Shown here piece by piece: positions 20,671 through 30,897 of a stretch of 64,000 nucleotides of DNA (its first letter is position 1; each line of letters starts with the position of its first letter). The stretch spans positions 6,200,001-6,264,000 of the forward strand of contig OU964923.1 of NCBI GenBank assembly GCA_918807975.1, read 5' to 3'. The notes under the pieces are model-generated. The model did not search any database and was not told where the DNA came from. It saw only the letters and a list, made by a program, of their open reading frames with translations. The position numbers and the translations under genes are program-made. The DNA is from Aplidium turbinatum (lineage: Eukaryota; Chordata; Ascidiacea; Aplousobranchia; Polyclinidae).

Positions 20671-21110
20671 TTATGTTTTGTCTGCTTTATGTAGTCCATC
20701 CAAACTTGTTGCGACGCGTCTTGCTTTGCGAAACAAACTCCTTATCTGCTTCGGCGAGATCAAGTGCCTCAGCATGTTCACGATAGGTAGTTCATGATGG
20801 GTGTTCAAAATTGCCAGGTCATTCAAGCGCTGCTGTGTTTGTGTGGAGCGCAGATATGTTATCAATCTGCGGAGAGTTGAAAAAGACCACTCCGCTTTGC
20901 ACGCAGAACTTGGTAAAACAATGTAAGTTTTCAATGCTGAGATGAAATTTGGTGACATGTCGGCTAAAGCAGTATTTTCGCGCATTTGTTCACAAATTTC
21001 TTGCACTGAGATTGGTCAAGTCTTCTGCATCGAGCAAACAAAAGCTGGTGCTCTCGCACAACGTCTGCCATGTTCCAGTCGCCATAAAACAAGCTTACGT
21101 CTTACATTTC
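20671..21110 (-). pseudogene. hAT transposase C-terminus (outermost hAT of the nest)
   Basis: Minus strand gives EICEQMRENTALADMSPNFI, then LPSSACKAEWSFSTLRRLIT, YLRSTQTQQRLNDLAILNTH: the hAT dimerisation domain, matching the ZMYM/TTF-type branch ('CSAERSFSTLRRLKTYLRST…RLN.LA'). The upstream coding part resumes at 23536-23783 on the far side of another element (TSD TGCACGGG), reading TEGKTENFYVNLFKSVFE. It is a relic; its ends were not found. Confidence 0.75.
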
Positions 21111-22375
21111 TGCACGGGCAGGGCCGGATTAAGGCGGGGGCTGATGGGGCTGCAGCCCCAGGCCCACCAAGAAAATAGGCCCACTGATAACAACTTACTA
21201 AGAGTAACTGACATGCTTATTGTCATGATCTAAAGAATAAAGGACGAGAATCATACAACGAATATGCTAACTGTGTAAACCAGTGGTTCTTAGCCAGGGG
21301 CATGCCTCCCCAGGGCGCGTCAGCTAATTTCCAAGGGAGGTGCGAGACCAAACCGTTAATTTAATTGAGTTATGGTCGTGCATAATAGAACGGTTTCATA
21401 AAACTAATCGGGCACTGCAGGATGGCAAAACTACTTTGAATAAGGCAACAAATTTTCTGAAGACACATCACTTGATCCATCGAGCAGATTCATAGTTAAC
21501 TCACATTTGCCAAACATTGCCCAAATTATTTTGTGTATGAAATCCCGAATTGCAGCATACGATCGTCTTAAAATAATATTGTCGTTTCTGGCGGAATTAA
21601 ACACCATGTCTAACTGAAACATTGAAGAGAGTGCAAAAACATTGCTTCACAATTATCCAGATGATCTAAATTCTAGAATAATCACTGCTTGCAGAGATGA
21701 TTCATTTTTCTTCACTGCTAAAACAACACCATTTTAACAGCGAATGCAGGAAAGACACTCCAATGTTTAAATTTATCAATGAAAATGAGTTTATGTATGC
21801 ATTTCCTAACGTATCTGTTGTAGCCTACTAAGAATGTATCTGTGTCTGATGATTTCTAATTGTTCAGGTGAGCGCTTATTTTCAGTGCTTAAAAGAGTAA
21901 AGAATTAACTGCGTTCATCCATTGGGCCAGAAAAGGTTGCATTCCTTAGCTCTACTCTGCATTGAAACCAAAATTTTGGAAAAAAATAGACACCCATGAT
22001 GTTATTACCAGCTTTGCTTTGTTTAAATCCAGAAAACATGTCATTTGAATATGTTCAATAAGTAAATACTGTAGTTCGGGTATAGTTTTTGTTATTTCAT
22101 TTTAATTGTGATTGGTACAATAAGGAGAATGAACAGTGTTGTACGCGTCAATGAAATAAATTGACGGCGTCAGCGCGAATTGCCTAAAAACTTTACGCGT
22201 AAAGTATTGCGTAAGCTCTTAAAGAAATTGACGGCGTCAGCGCTAATTTCTAGCGCTATTTTAGCCAGGGTCTCACAAAACGGAAGTATTGCAACCAAGT
22301 TTAAGCTAACAATGGCTGTAAATAAAGAGCAGGTTTTATGTTTTGAGACTGTATTGTAATTAGCTGCTTAGCTTA

Positions 22376-22578
22376 TTAGTTATTTACTTGTAGAAACACA
22401 AGCATTTCAAAACGTTTGTCTGACAATCTGCTGCGTTTGGGACGCATGATGTCCTTTCCAAGTGAAAACATGCGTTCCACAGTAGCGCTTAATGGTATTG
22501 TACGTGTGTTGTATTTCAAGAACAAGTCTTGAAAGCGTTTACTCGGAAAGGGATCACTGTTCCAAGCGTGCTGTGATG
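22376..22578 (-). pseudogene. hAT dimerisation domain relic
   Basis: Reads KRFQDLFLKYNTRTIPLSAT, VERMFSLGKDIMRPKRSRLS and KRFEMLVFLQVNN before the stop. This is the 'P.S...ER.FS.G..I...R..L....+E.L.FL..N' pattern of hAT C-termini. The upstream part continues beyond the MITE from 23019 to about 23380 but is degraded. Confidence 0.7.
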
Positions 22579-22586
22579 GTTTAGCA

Positions 22587-23010
22587 CAGGGGTGGGGAAC
22601 CTGCGGCCCGCGGGCCGAATGCGGCCAGCGTGACTGTTTCATGTGGCCCGCGTCAAAATTTCTTTACCCAAAATATATTGAAACAACAGCTCAAAAAAGA
22701 GTAGGCTCTACATTCTCGGTATATTGCGAATGGCCTGTGACTAGTTAATCCATCGGCTTCGCTCCAGACTGACTGATAAAAACGTGGAGATGCAGATAAG
22801 AGTTGCAACATCTTCTGTGTCAGCAGACATCACACGACTCACCAAAAATAAAAACTTTCAGCCATCCCACTGGCTGTGAAAGTGAAATAAATCATTGTCT
22901 ACTTCGCTGCATTTTTTATCTGTAAATAAAATTTCGAATTTTTTAGTGGCCCGCCTGTATTATTTCTCATTTTATGTGGCCCGCAATACTAAAAAGGTTT
23001 CCCACCCCTG
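22587..23010. mobile_element. hAT MITE (Charlie-like), innermost of the nest
   Basis: Tips CAGGGGTGGGGAACCTGCGG and the complement ending CCCACCCCTG, with perfect 8-bp TSD GTTTAGCA (22579-22586, 23011-23018). The GGCCCGCGGGCC-type sub-terminal motif is typical of Charlie-like hATs. It is 424 bp, non-coding, and the youngest insertion of the four. Confidence 0.92.
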
Positions 23011-23535
23011 GTTTAGCATATATAAATCTTTTAACGCGGTCCACTGCACCAACATTGCTGTTTTCAAGGGTATAGAGCTCTTAAAATAATGTATCTTCAA
23101 CCTCCGCGATGACATTCATTGATTTTCCTCTTTCTCTCTTTGATCCCTCGTTCTCGATACTGCTCACGATATGAGTGATCACTATTTGGGGAACTTCTTC
23201 CGCTTGTATATTCCAGGTAGCCATTCCAACCAACGCGAAAACGGGTAATTCGGATGAGTCGCAATGGCCAAAATACATCGTGAAACTCTGATTGTGATAC
23301 GATATTTTCCACGAAAACAAAAAATGACACATAGCGCTTGACGCTTAAAATCGGCCAAATAGTTGACGACGCTATCACTTCCGTCAACTAAAAAATAAAT
23401 TGACGGCGCTAGCCTCAGCGTCAACAAAAAGTTGACGTCGTCAACGTACAACACTGGGAATGAAATATAATATAGGCCTCAGATTACCATATAGCCCCAG
23501 GTCCATCAAAACCTTAATCCGGCCCTGTGCACGGG

Positions 23536-23783
23536 TCACATCTGAATCTTCCAGAAAGGTTGAAGACCATGCATTGAAGAAGCTGCATTGAAGAAAGGTT
23601 GAAGACCGACACAATGCATTCGAAAGTCGAAACATGCAGCGGGCGTGACCGATAACGACGAAGAAGAGAGCTCGCTGCAATTTCAAAAACACTTTTGAAC
23701 AGATTCACGTAGAAATTCTCAGTTTTTCCTTCAGTAGAAGTGCGACGGACCCGTGGAACTGAAGGTAAATCCTCATTCCTCAT
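23536..23783 (-). pseudogene. Upstream piece of the outermost hAT gene
   Basis: Reads LPSVPRVRRTSTEGKTENFY and VNLFKSVFEIAASSLLRRY, which fits the 'P.R...R.......YY..NLF..V.D' segment that precedes the ZMYM/TTF-type hAT C-terminal half. It abuts the relic of the 851-aa protein family. Confidence 0.6.
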
Positions 23784-23789
23784 TACCTT

Positions 23790-24540
23790 GGTATGTTGTG
23801 CTAATCATCCCGGTGTACCAATTGTCATTATAAACCACACAAACAAACTTCCCTTTATTCAATTCTTTGAGATTGTTTCTCTTCTTTACATGCAAATCAA
23901 CCATCAGTGAATACTGTATTGTGAATCACAGCTCATGCGCTTCATTCCAATCTTTGACGATCTGGCAGTGGGTTCAAATAATGGAACCCCCGTGTTTCTT
24001 TGATTGTGCTTGCAATTGCAAATCTTTTCTTCAATTACTCTCTTGTGTCAGCAAGGACATCTGTAGATATTTTCTGAAAATGAATGCTTGAAATATATTT
24101 TTGGCAATGTTTCAACATTTTATGTATGTCAGTAATTTGATTTCGAAGGGACCTTCTCAAACTCTCCATTGCTGTCAATCTTTTAACAGTTATGGCAATG
24201 CCATCGCACAGAGATTTACCTTGACTTGGGGCAAAAAATGATCATGAAGCATCAATCCCAAATTCATCCTTGTGGAGGCAGAGATTGTAAAGGATTTGCA
24301 ATTTTTATACTGGGCTGCACACCCATCCGTGAAATACTCAACTGTTTAGGACATTAGGAATTTTCATTTTTAGGTATTCGATGGTTTGCAATACCATTGT
24401 AACATCATGCTGCATATCCTCAGATAAAAAATAGAGACTAAGAAGACATAACCCGACTTCCTCATCTCTGTAGTAACATACGACAGGATGTACAGTGCAT
24501 ACCTGTTATGTACCCTTGATTGTGATGACAGAGTTTCTAT
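23790..24540 (-). pseudogene. Degraded relative of the 851-aa transposase
   Basis: The minus strand carries HPVVCYYRDEEVGLCLLSLY, FLSEDMQHDVTMVLQTIEYL, VEYFTDGCAAQYKNCKSF, then pieces like GKSLCDGIAITVKR, AMESLRRSLRNQITDIHKML, and near 23800-23850 VCVVYNDNWYTGMIS. These match, in order, residues from ~545 to ~790 of the intact 851-aa protein at 12394-14949 (HPVVCYYREMEE, YFTDGCAAQYKNSKNF, GKSACDGIGGTVKR, VVAVYDREWYVGVV). Conservation of the TDG and DGI motifs in a second copy supports their being functional sites. Several frameshifts; defunct and clearly old. Confidence 0.75.
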
Positions 24541-24890
24541 ATTTTCGTCATGAAATTGATTAGCAAATTTGTTTGTTTCAGTAACAAGATAAGTAATAAC
24601 TTCTTCATCAAAATAATCTACTCGATTTTCTTTTTCTTCTACGATAAATTTTACACCATGGTCTGCACGAAAAGTGAATGGGTTTCTTTCTCTACCACTT
24701 GTCGTCCAGTCATTTGGTTATGCAATATCGTCATCACTATCAGGTGATAAATACGATCTTTCATCAGAATCGCTGGAGGATTCGGAGCTAGAAGTTTCTA
24801 AATCCAATGTATCATCATCAAAATGTTCTTCCAACAACACCTCAATAACGAGTACAGTACAGCATATAAAACGTTATTTCAAAGTAGAAT
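24540..24890 (-). pseudogene. piggyBac-type N-terminal relic
   Basis: Minus strand reads EEHFDDDTLDLETSSSESSS then DWTTSGRERNPFTFRADHGV, FFDEEVITYLVTETNKFANQ-like text (DYFDEEVITYLVTETNKFAN). The acidic head, 'DW….PF…..G' and 'VI..LV.ETN.+A' pattern is the conserved N-terminal part of piggyBac transposases. It runs directly into the 851-like relic at its downstream side with no recognisable TTAA tip. Confidence 0.6.
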
Positions 24891-25166
24891 ATTGTCCAAC
24901 GCCTGTAAAAACGAAATATTTATAAACACATCAACCAAGCAGACTAGCTCTGTTAATCCAACAAAGTGCATGTGCATTGTTGCCATGACAATGACTTTTT
25001 TCGCACTAGATTGATCAGAGTTTGCAGTCACTTTTCCTTTTTTTACCACATCTTTTTCCAATGCGCGTAACGGATTATGCCGTGGCTGACAAGTCAATGT
25101 AGAGCCATCAACTTTCAAAACGGCATGTTCTGTTGGTGTCAGTTTCAAGTGAACAATTGTAAACGG
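24879..25166 (-). CDS. Short open frame, family not recognised
   Basis: Minus-strand open frame including LKLTPTEHAVLKVDGSTLTC and later MHMHFVGLTELVCLVDVF. The frame continues across the 4.8-kb hAT insertion: read with the sequence from 29974 outward, it becomes HVKRHPRHIPFTIVHLKLTP. The insertion therefore split what was an open frame. I do not recognise the protein; chance openness remains possible. Confidence 0.3.
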   Translation of the reverse strand, partial: PFTIVHLKLTPTEHAVLKVDGSTLTCQPRHNPLRALEKDVVKKGKVTANSDQSSAKKVIVMATMHMHFVGLTELVCLVDVFINISFLQALDNILL

Positions 25167-26227
25167 CAGTGGCGGCTCGTGCCATGGGGCTGCAGGGCTG
25201 CAGCCCCCCCTGAAAAAAAGAGAAAAGAGGGAAAATATGTTTTCCTCTGTGTTTGTCTGACCCGATCACTTTTTTCACTTATGAATTGCGGATCGAAAAT
25301 GAAAATATTTAAAGTTTCGTTTGGAAACATGGCTTTTGGACAACATTCTCTGCAGCCCCAGATTTTGGATTTTGAGCGCTCTGATTGGCTAAAAAATAGC
25401 CTTGAAGCTCCACCTCTTTTGGTATTTTACAGCAATTTTTGAATCTGTTGGGGCTGCATAGAAAACAGCCCTCCCTAACCGAATAATTTTACAGACATTT
25501 TAAAGTTAGGTTTTGTTTCACAGAGTAGCGATGAGCCATGAATGTAGGAGTGATAGCTGTAGGGTTAGGGTATTCAACAGGTTATAGGATGTACTAGGGC
25601 AAGAAAACAAAAGTGCTAGGACAAGAAACAATAACTTAAACTGGATCTCGAACCTCAATTGTCGTAGGCTACTGTGTGATGTGCAGTCTGACCATAGAAA
25701 GAGCACAACACCTTGCTCTCCTGGGCCACATCCACACCTGCTTTTGCATGAGGATGGGTTTTCTTTATGTCCGGTTTTCTTTCTCCATCCTATTATTATT
25801 ACGAAGTGGCTATTTTTACACACTTGTTGCCATAGTTACAATCAGGTATTGCCAGAGTTAGGATTAAAGATAGGAAGGGTTAATTAAGGTAAGGGTTAAA
25901 GTTAGGATTAGGAATAAGGTTAGGGTTTTGATCTTTGCCCAGTTTTGATCTTAGCATGTGACTTCATGCTGCTGAAGGACCACTTTGGTAGAATGGTAGG
26001 CCTACTGTATGTATGATATTGATAGTTGGTATAGCATTTCCCAGGGCAAGGAACTTAACGATAATTGTCTCCACTCAGTGATCCGTCAGGAGTGATATAT
26101 ATGGATATTCTTATTTTGACTCTGAATCTACCTTCATTTAAAAATTTGACTATGATTTCATTTGTCTTAACAGGTTTATGCTATAATAATTTACACTTTA
26201 ATTGGAACATTTTGCAATTTATATACA

Positions 26228-28354
26228 ATGGATAATTTTGTAATGTCATTGAAAAAAATTAGGTTTTTCCAGTTGCCTTTACAAGAAAAACTTAGCATCA
26301 AAGCACAAGGAAGACCCACTCCAAACCTTGACATTTCCCAATCATCCACCAGTAGAGGTAACCCTTATGCAAGGAAGTTTAACAGAAATGTGTATGATGA
26401 TCATGACTGGCTGTGTGGCTGCAACAGTGAAAATGATTTATTTTGCTTTCCCTGTTTACTGTTTGGTGGAGATCAAGAACATTCCTGGACCAAAGTAGGT
26501 GTGAAAGACCTGAAACATCTAAGTAGAAAGACAGAGAAGCATAGTAGATCAACTTTCTACAATCTACATGAACAGCACTTTGAGCCTTTCAGTGCTTGGC
26601 AAAGTTAATATTGCTACACTTATAGATTCTGGATACCGGTATCAACTCTCCATTACTAAACATAATGAAGAAGTAATGAAAAACAGAACAGCATTGTCAA
26701 AGATTATAGATTGTATAAAATTTTGTGGCAAATTTGAATTGCCATTAAGGGGACATGATGAAAGTTAAGGCTCAAAAAATCCTGGTGTGTTCATGGGGTT
26801 AATTGATTTTGCTTCCAATCTTGACTCACCCTTCCAAAATCATTTTAATTCTGCAAAGGTATTCAAAGGTACATCCAAAACTATTCAAAATGAGCTTTTA
26901 GAAACAATTCTTGAGCTTTGCAAAAGCAAAATCAAAGAAGAAATATCACAGTCTGAGTTTGTAGCAATCATGTGTGATGAAACTACTGACATCTCAGAGA
27001 AGACACAGATGGTAATTGTATAATACTATGGTATGAAAGTCATGGGAAGCCTGTTGAAAGATTTTTTTTTTTAATCCTGCTAACCAGACAGCAGAAGCTC
27101 TGTCTTCAATCCTATTTCAGGAATCAGGAACTTGAAGTTTCCAAACTTGTAGCACAAACTTATGATGGTGCTGCTGCTATGAATGGTGCAAGAAATGGTG
27201 TGCAAGCAAGAATCAAGCAAGTATATGCAGTATAGCAATTCACACTTTGTCCATTGTTATGCACACCAGCTAAACTTGGTTATACAAAAAGCCACTTCGC
27301 AGAATACCGGTGTCAGAGTCTTTTTTAACAGTCTTTCGGGAATCCCAAGTTTTTTCTCCAAATCTCTTCAAAGAATGGCTGCTTTGGACTAAGTTGCTCA
27401 AAGGCGTATTCCTCGCCCATTAGCAACACGATGGAATTTTAAAAGCAGGACAGTGAATGCTGTATCTGAGGTAAAAGACGCACTTATAGAATGCTGCTCA
27501 ACTTTGGAACAAAGCAACTCTTCAGTGACTGGCTTTGCTGCTGCTGGTATAAAACGAATGCTCATAGATCCAAAATTTGTGTTTTGGTTAGATCTCTTTT
27601 CGAAAATCATGCCTCATGTTGACATACTGTTTGCTTAGCTGCAGTCTGTGGAGCTTGAGTCATTTAAAGTGCAGTGCTCACAAGATAATTTTCTGTCAGC
27701 AATACAAAGAGTAAGGGAAGGCATTGCTGCAGAGAATGAGTCACCTTCACCCACACGGAGAATGCCTGAATCCCAAATAATTGATGCTAAAGAAGTATGT
27801 GATGTTGTCTTAATGCAGTGTCAAGAAAGGTTCAAGTTCACCAATCATCTTGAAGCAAGCAATTTATTTAATTTGAAAAATGCTTCACAATGTGCAAGAC
27901 AGTTTCCAGAAAAAGCTTTAGAAAAATGATGTGAAGCATACCCTATGCTATTTAAAGACCAGCTTAAACCGGAGCTGTCTGTTCTCTATTCTAGAAATGA
28001 CATGCATTCAGTGAGTGGACTTGTGCAGCTGCTTTCATTGCTAAACCTGGAAGGAATGCAATCAACTTTTTTTAAAGTAATAAAGCTAGCTAAAATTTAC
28101 TTACCACTCCAATGTCAACAGCAGAACCAGAACGTTGCTTTTCGTCACTAAAAAGGATTAAAACCTTTTCTTGCAGCACCATGTGTACTGAAAGACTTTC
28201 TGCATTAGCCATGGTGTCAATAGAAAATAGCTTGATAACTGAAACCAAAGATTTCAATGAGAGGGTAATTGACCATTTGCCAATGCAAAAAGTCGCCGAA
28301 TGGAATTTATCTATAAATAAAGGTCAGCTGTTCTTTGCATGTGATGCTCAGTAA
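26228..28354 (+). pseudogene. hAT transposase relic (ZMYM/TTF type)
   Basis: Starts MDNFVMSLKKIRFFQLPLQE. A zinc-finger-like TTF segment follows (WLCGCNSENDLFCFPCLLFG). Next come GLIDFASNLD, FVAIMCDETTDISEKTQMVI (the hAT core motif with its first Asp) and VSKLVAQTYDGAAAMNGARN-like text with CYAHQLNLVIQKA. After further breaks the C-terminus is TAEPERCFSSLKRIKTFS with ERLSALAMVSIE, the dimerisation domain. Order and content match DUF4371-type hAT transposases of ~700-800 residues. At least five frame breaks are present (for example near 26608, 26768, 27023, 27390 and 27930), so it is not functional. Confidence 0.85.
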
Positions 28355-28619
28355 TGTGTAGCAAAGATGAAATGTGAGACTTATGGCTTGAGCGAGATCA
28401 ATGGTTAATTGGTTAATGGTTATGAGTGACTTATACTTTGCCATCCAGTGGGCATTTATACTTGTGATAGAATTGAGATTTTGTCCTTCTGTTTTGTGAT
28501 ACATGCAGAGTTGCTAGCTGGCTTCAGCTGGCAAAAGATAATTTTGTAGGAAAGAATAAAAATTGTTAACTTTTAAGCATTTTTAGTTCTGGAGCAGTGG
28601 GTATATAAATACAGGGTGC

Positions 28620-29345
28620 TCTAAAAAAGATGTAGTTACGGTTACATATACTGCGTGTATGCTGCAATATACTGCGTGTGTGCGAAGATCATGCACCTTG
28701 GAATGAGATCGTTTTTAACTGCAAAAAGTTGTTTGCTATGTGTTTTCTAACTAATCACTTAAAGTTAAATTTAAATCCAATTTTATGGCTCAACGTAAGT
28801 CAAATCAAATTTGTAGATAGCGTCAGATATTTGCGTGTATTTCTTGACACGGCAATGTGTGATGACAAGGATGTAAACCGACAAGTGCGATCATTATACT
28901 GTTTTGCTAATAAATTAAAATCAAAATTTTACAAGAGCTCCAGTGAAGTTAAAAATGTTCTCTTTCATTCATATTGTACCCCAATGTATGCATGTCACCT
29001 TTGGGAAAATTATCACCAACGTGACATTAACCACTTGCGTGTTGCATTCAATAATGCATTTAGAATTATTCACAATTTGTCCAAACATTATAGCGTACGT
29101 GAACATCAAGTCTTGTGTAACATTTGATGCATTACAACGGAAATGTGCCTTTTCTTTTGCTGGAAGATGTGAATGATGAATCATCGTCAAACTGTATTGT
29201 TGCTTCCCTGATGATGTCTGACTGCTATCGCAACTCAAACTACCTCCTTCATTACAAAAACTACTACAAAACTACCTACCACTATCATCTGCATGCCGTT
29301 ACCTAGCCTTGATGGCTGCTATGGCACAGAAGTGATATCAACATT
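28620..29345 (+). pseudogene. LINE reverse-transcriptase C-terminal fragment
   Basis: Reads VRYLRVFLDTAMCDDKDVNR, SLYCFANKLKSKFYKSSSEV, VLFHSYCTPMYACHLWENY and LRVAFNNAFRIIHNLSKHYS. This matches the post-YADD 'thumb' and C-terminal region of CR1/Jockey-like LINE reverse transcriptases ('V.YLGV.LD', 'R.AYN.A.RI'). It is 5'-truncated, as is normal for LINEs, and ends in an AT-rich tail (AATAAAG) near 29345. It lies within the hAT and so landed there later. Confidence 0.75.
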
Positions 29346-29981
29346 CATCGATAAATAAAGTTTAAATTTATTTTTATAGTTGGGTGTTTGAACAGATTAA
29401 GTATGATATTTCATTTTGAATTGATTTTGTTTCGCTCGTTTAATTTGTGTGATATGGATCGCATGATCTGAAATGGACGACTGATTAATTAATTTATTGC
29501 TTACTTCAGCGTCATTGCTGTGAATGTATTTCTGTTTGTCTTTTGTTTCTGTGTATTTTATTTTGTGGATCGTATATGGACATTCGTGTCCGATGCTGGC
29601 GATCGACAATAAATATTTGCAGACAACAAACTGAGCGAACTATCGAGAAAACGACGAAGTGCATAGAACATAGTTTCCTTTGTATTTAGCACTTATTTTG
29701 AATATAAAAATTTGAAATATTAGTACTTTTCAAGCTATACAGCAGCATTTTTGACTGTTATTCCACTCCCAAATTTCTTTTGAAAATGCTCTCAAAATGC
29801 ATCAAATTAAATGTAATCGTAAAAAATTTTCTGGGGGAGGCCCCCCAGACCCCCCGCCGTGGGTGTCGCCTTCGGCGACACGCCCGCGAAGCTCGTCTGA
29901 TATCGCCCTCCAACAATTCCTGGATATGCCAACTTGCAGCCCCCCCAATTCAGGAAGCCACCAGCCGCCACTGGTAAACGG

Positions 29982-30890
29982 TATATGTCGTGGGTGACGC
30001 TTAACATGTTAAATAGTACAGATGCCGAAGTGAGTTTCCAACGCGTAAAGCAAAGTTTATTTTAGGAATTTTTAGCTTCCCCTCTAAGTGACGTATGTCA
30101 CGTAAAACTTCGTCAGATCTCTTATCCCGTTATTAACCCCAATATTTCTAGCCATATCAGTTTCTTAGTTATCGTAAGGTATACGTTTTCATTTTTTGTA
30201 AAAAATAAGCTCTACATAGCTTGTATTTGGAATAGGTTCTACTAACAAATCAGCTGCTTCGTTGTTGATTAAATTGAGATTGAACTTATCAATGAAGATT
30301 GGGGTCTTCACTTTCTGCTGTAGAGGTCGCACAGTTATCCTTCATCTCTCTTTAATACACAAACGGTATTGCTATAAAAAAAAACACTTAGCATAATCCA
30401 TTTATACAGTAATTCATATCAAACTGTGTTTCAAGATTTTGATTTCAGCCTATTTACAGTGGACTCTGCCTCCATTTTTTTTTCCATTGCAAATTTAATA
30501 AAACCTCAATTGCAGTTTCATTCCTAACGAAACCTGATTATTTTTCTAAATTGTATCTGGCATCCAGAAGCAATGATCAATACATGCTGTCTTAAACGAG
30601 TTAAAGTTGTCATTCATCATTTGCGTTTTGTTTCTGCATAGCATTAATTTTATAACATTTTATGTAACAAGAACCTCGTCCTTTCCAAGAATTTCATTGT
30701 CTCATGACAACGTGTGTTACACCATCCAATAGAATCACCGTTTTACCTTTGGTTTTGGGATGGGTTCTGCCAAACAAGCAGCAGCTTCATCGTTGATGCA
30801 ATTGTACATGGGATTGAACAGCTGTAAGAATTTTTATCGACTCTTGTGACAATATCCAGGGCTACGGAGGCGAAATATATATACGACTCC
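29982..30890. other. AT-rich sequence, no gene seen
   Basis: Beyond the short continuation of the split open frame, I see only AT-rich DNA. It holds two of three imperfect ~0.5-kb repeats, recognised by GTTCTACTAACAAATCAGC near 30237 and GTTCTGCCAAACAAGCAGC near 30764. Confidence 0.4.
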
Positions 30891-30897
30891 TCAGTTA

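Larger units (their letters stand above)
22134..23456 (-). mobile_element. hAT element, third level of the nest
   Basis: Tips CAGTGTTGTACG and CGTACAACACTG, with TSDs AGAATGAA and GGAATGAA (7 of 8 identical) at 22126-22133 and 23457-23464. Sub-terminal GACGGCGTCAGCG motifs repeat near both ends. It carries a minus-strand transposase relic and is itself interrupted by a 424-bp hAT MITE. Confidence 0.8.
21119..23527. mobile_element. hAT element inserted in a hAT gene
   Basis: Tips CAGGGCCGGATTAAGG and CCTTAATCCGGCCCTG, with perfect 8-bp TSD TGCACGGG (21111-21118 and 23528-23535). Next to the tips are sequences with GGGCTGCAGCCCCAGG and TAGCCCCAGG. A plus-strand hAT dimerisation relic (GERLFSVLKRVKN, then RSSIGPEKVAFLSSTLH) lies at about 21864-21965. 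An internal CAGTGGTTCTTAGCCAGGGG near 21292 looks like a further hAT end. Another hAT occupies its right half. Confidence 0.85.
25167..29973 (+). mobile_element. 4.8-kb hAT element
   Basis: Tips CAGTGGCGGCTCGTGCC and AGCCGCCACTG, with perfect 8-bp TSD GTAAACGG (25159-25166, 29974-29981). GGGCTGCAGCC repeats lie just inside the left tip and GGCCCCCCAGACCCCC near the right. It holds a broken plus-strand transposase gene and a LINE fragment. A 641-bp relative with the same tips lies at 40594-41234. Confidence 0.9.
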
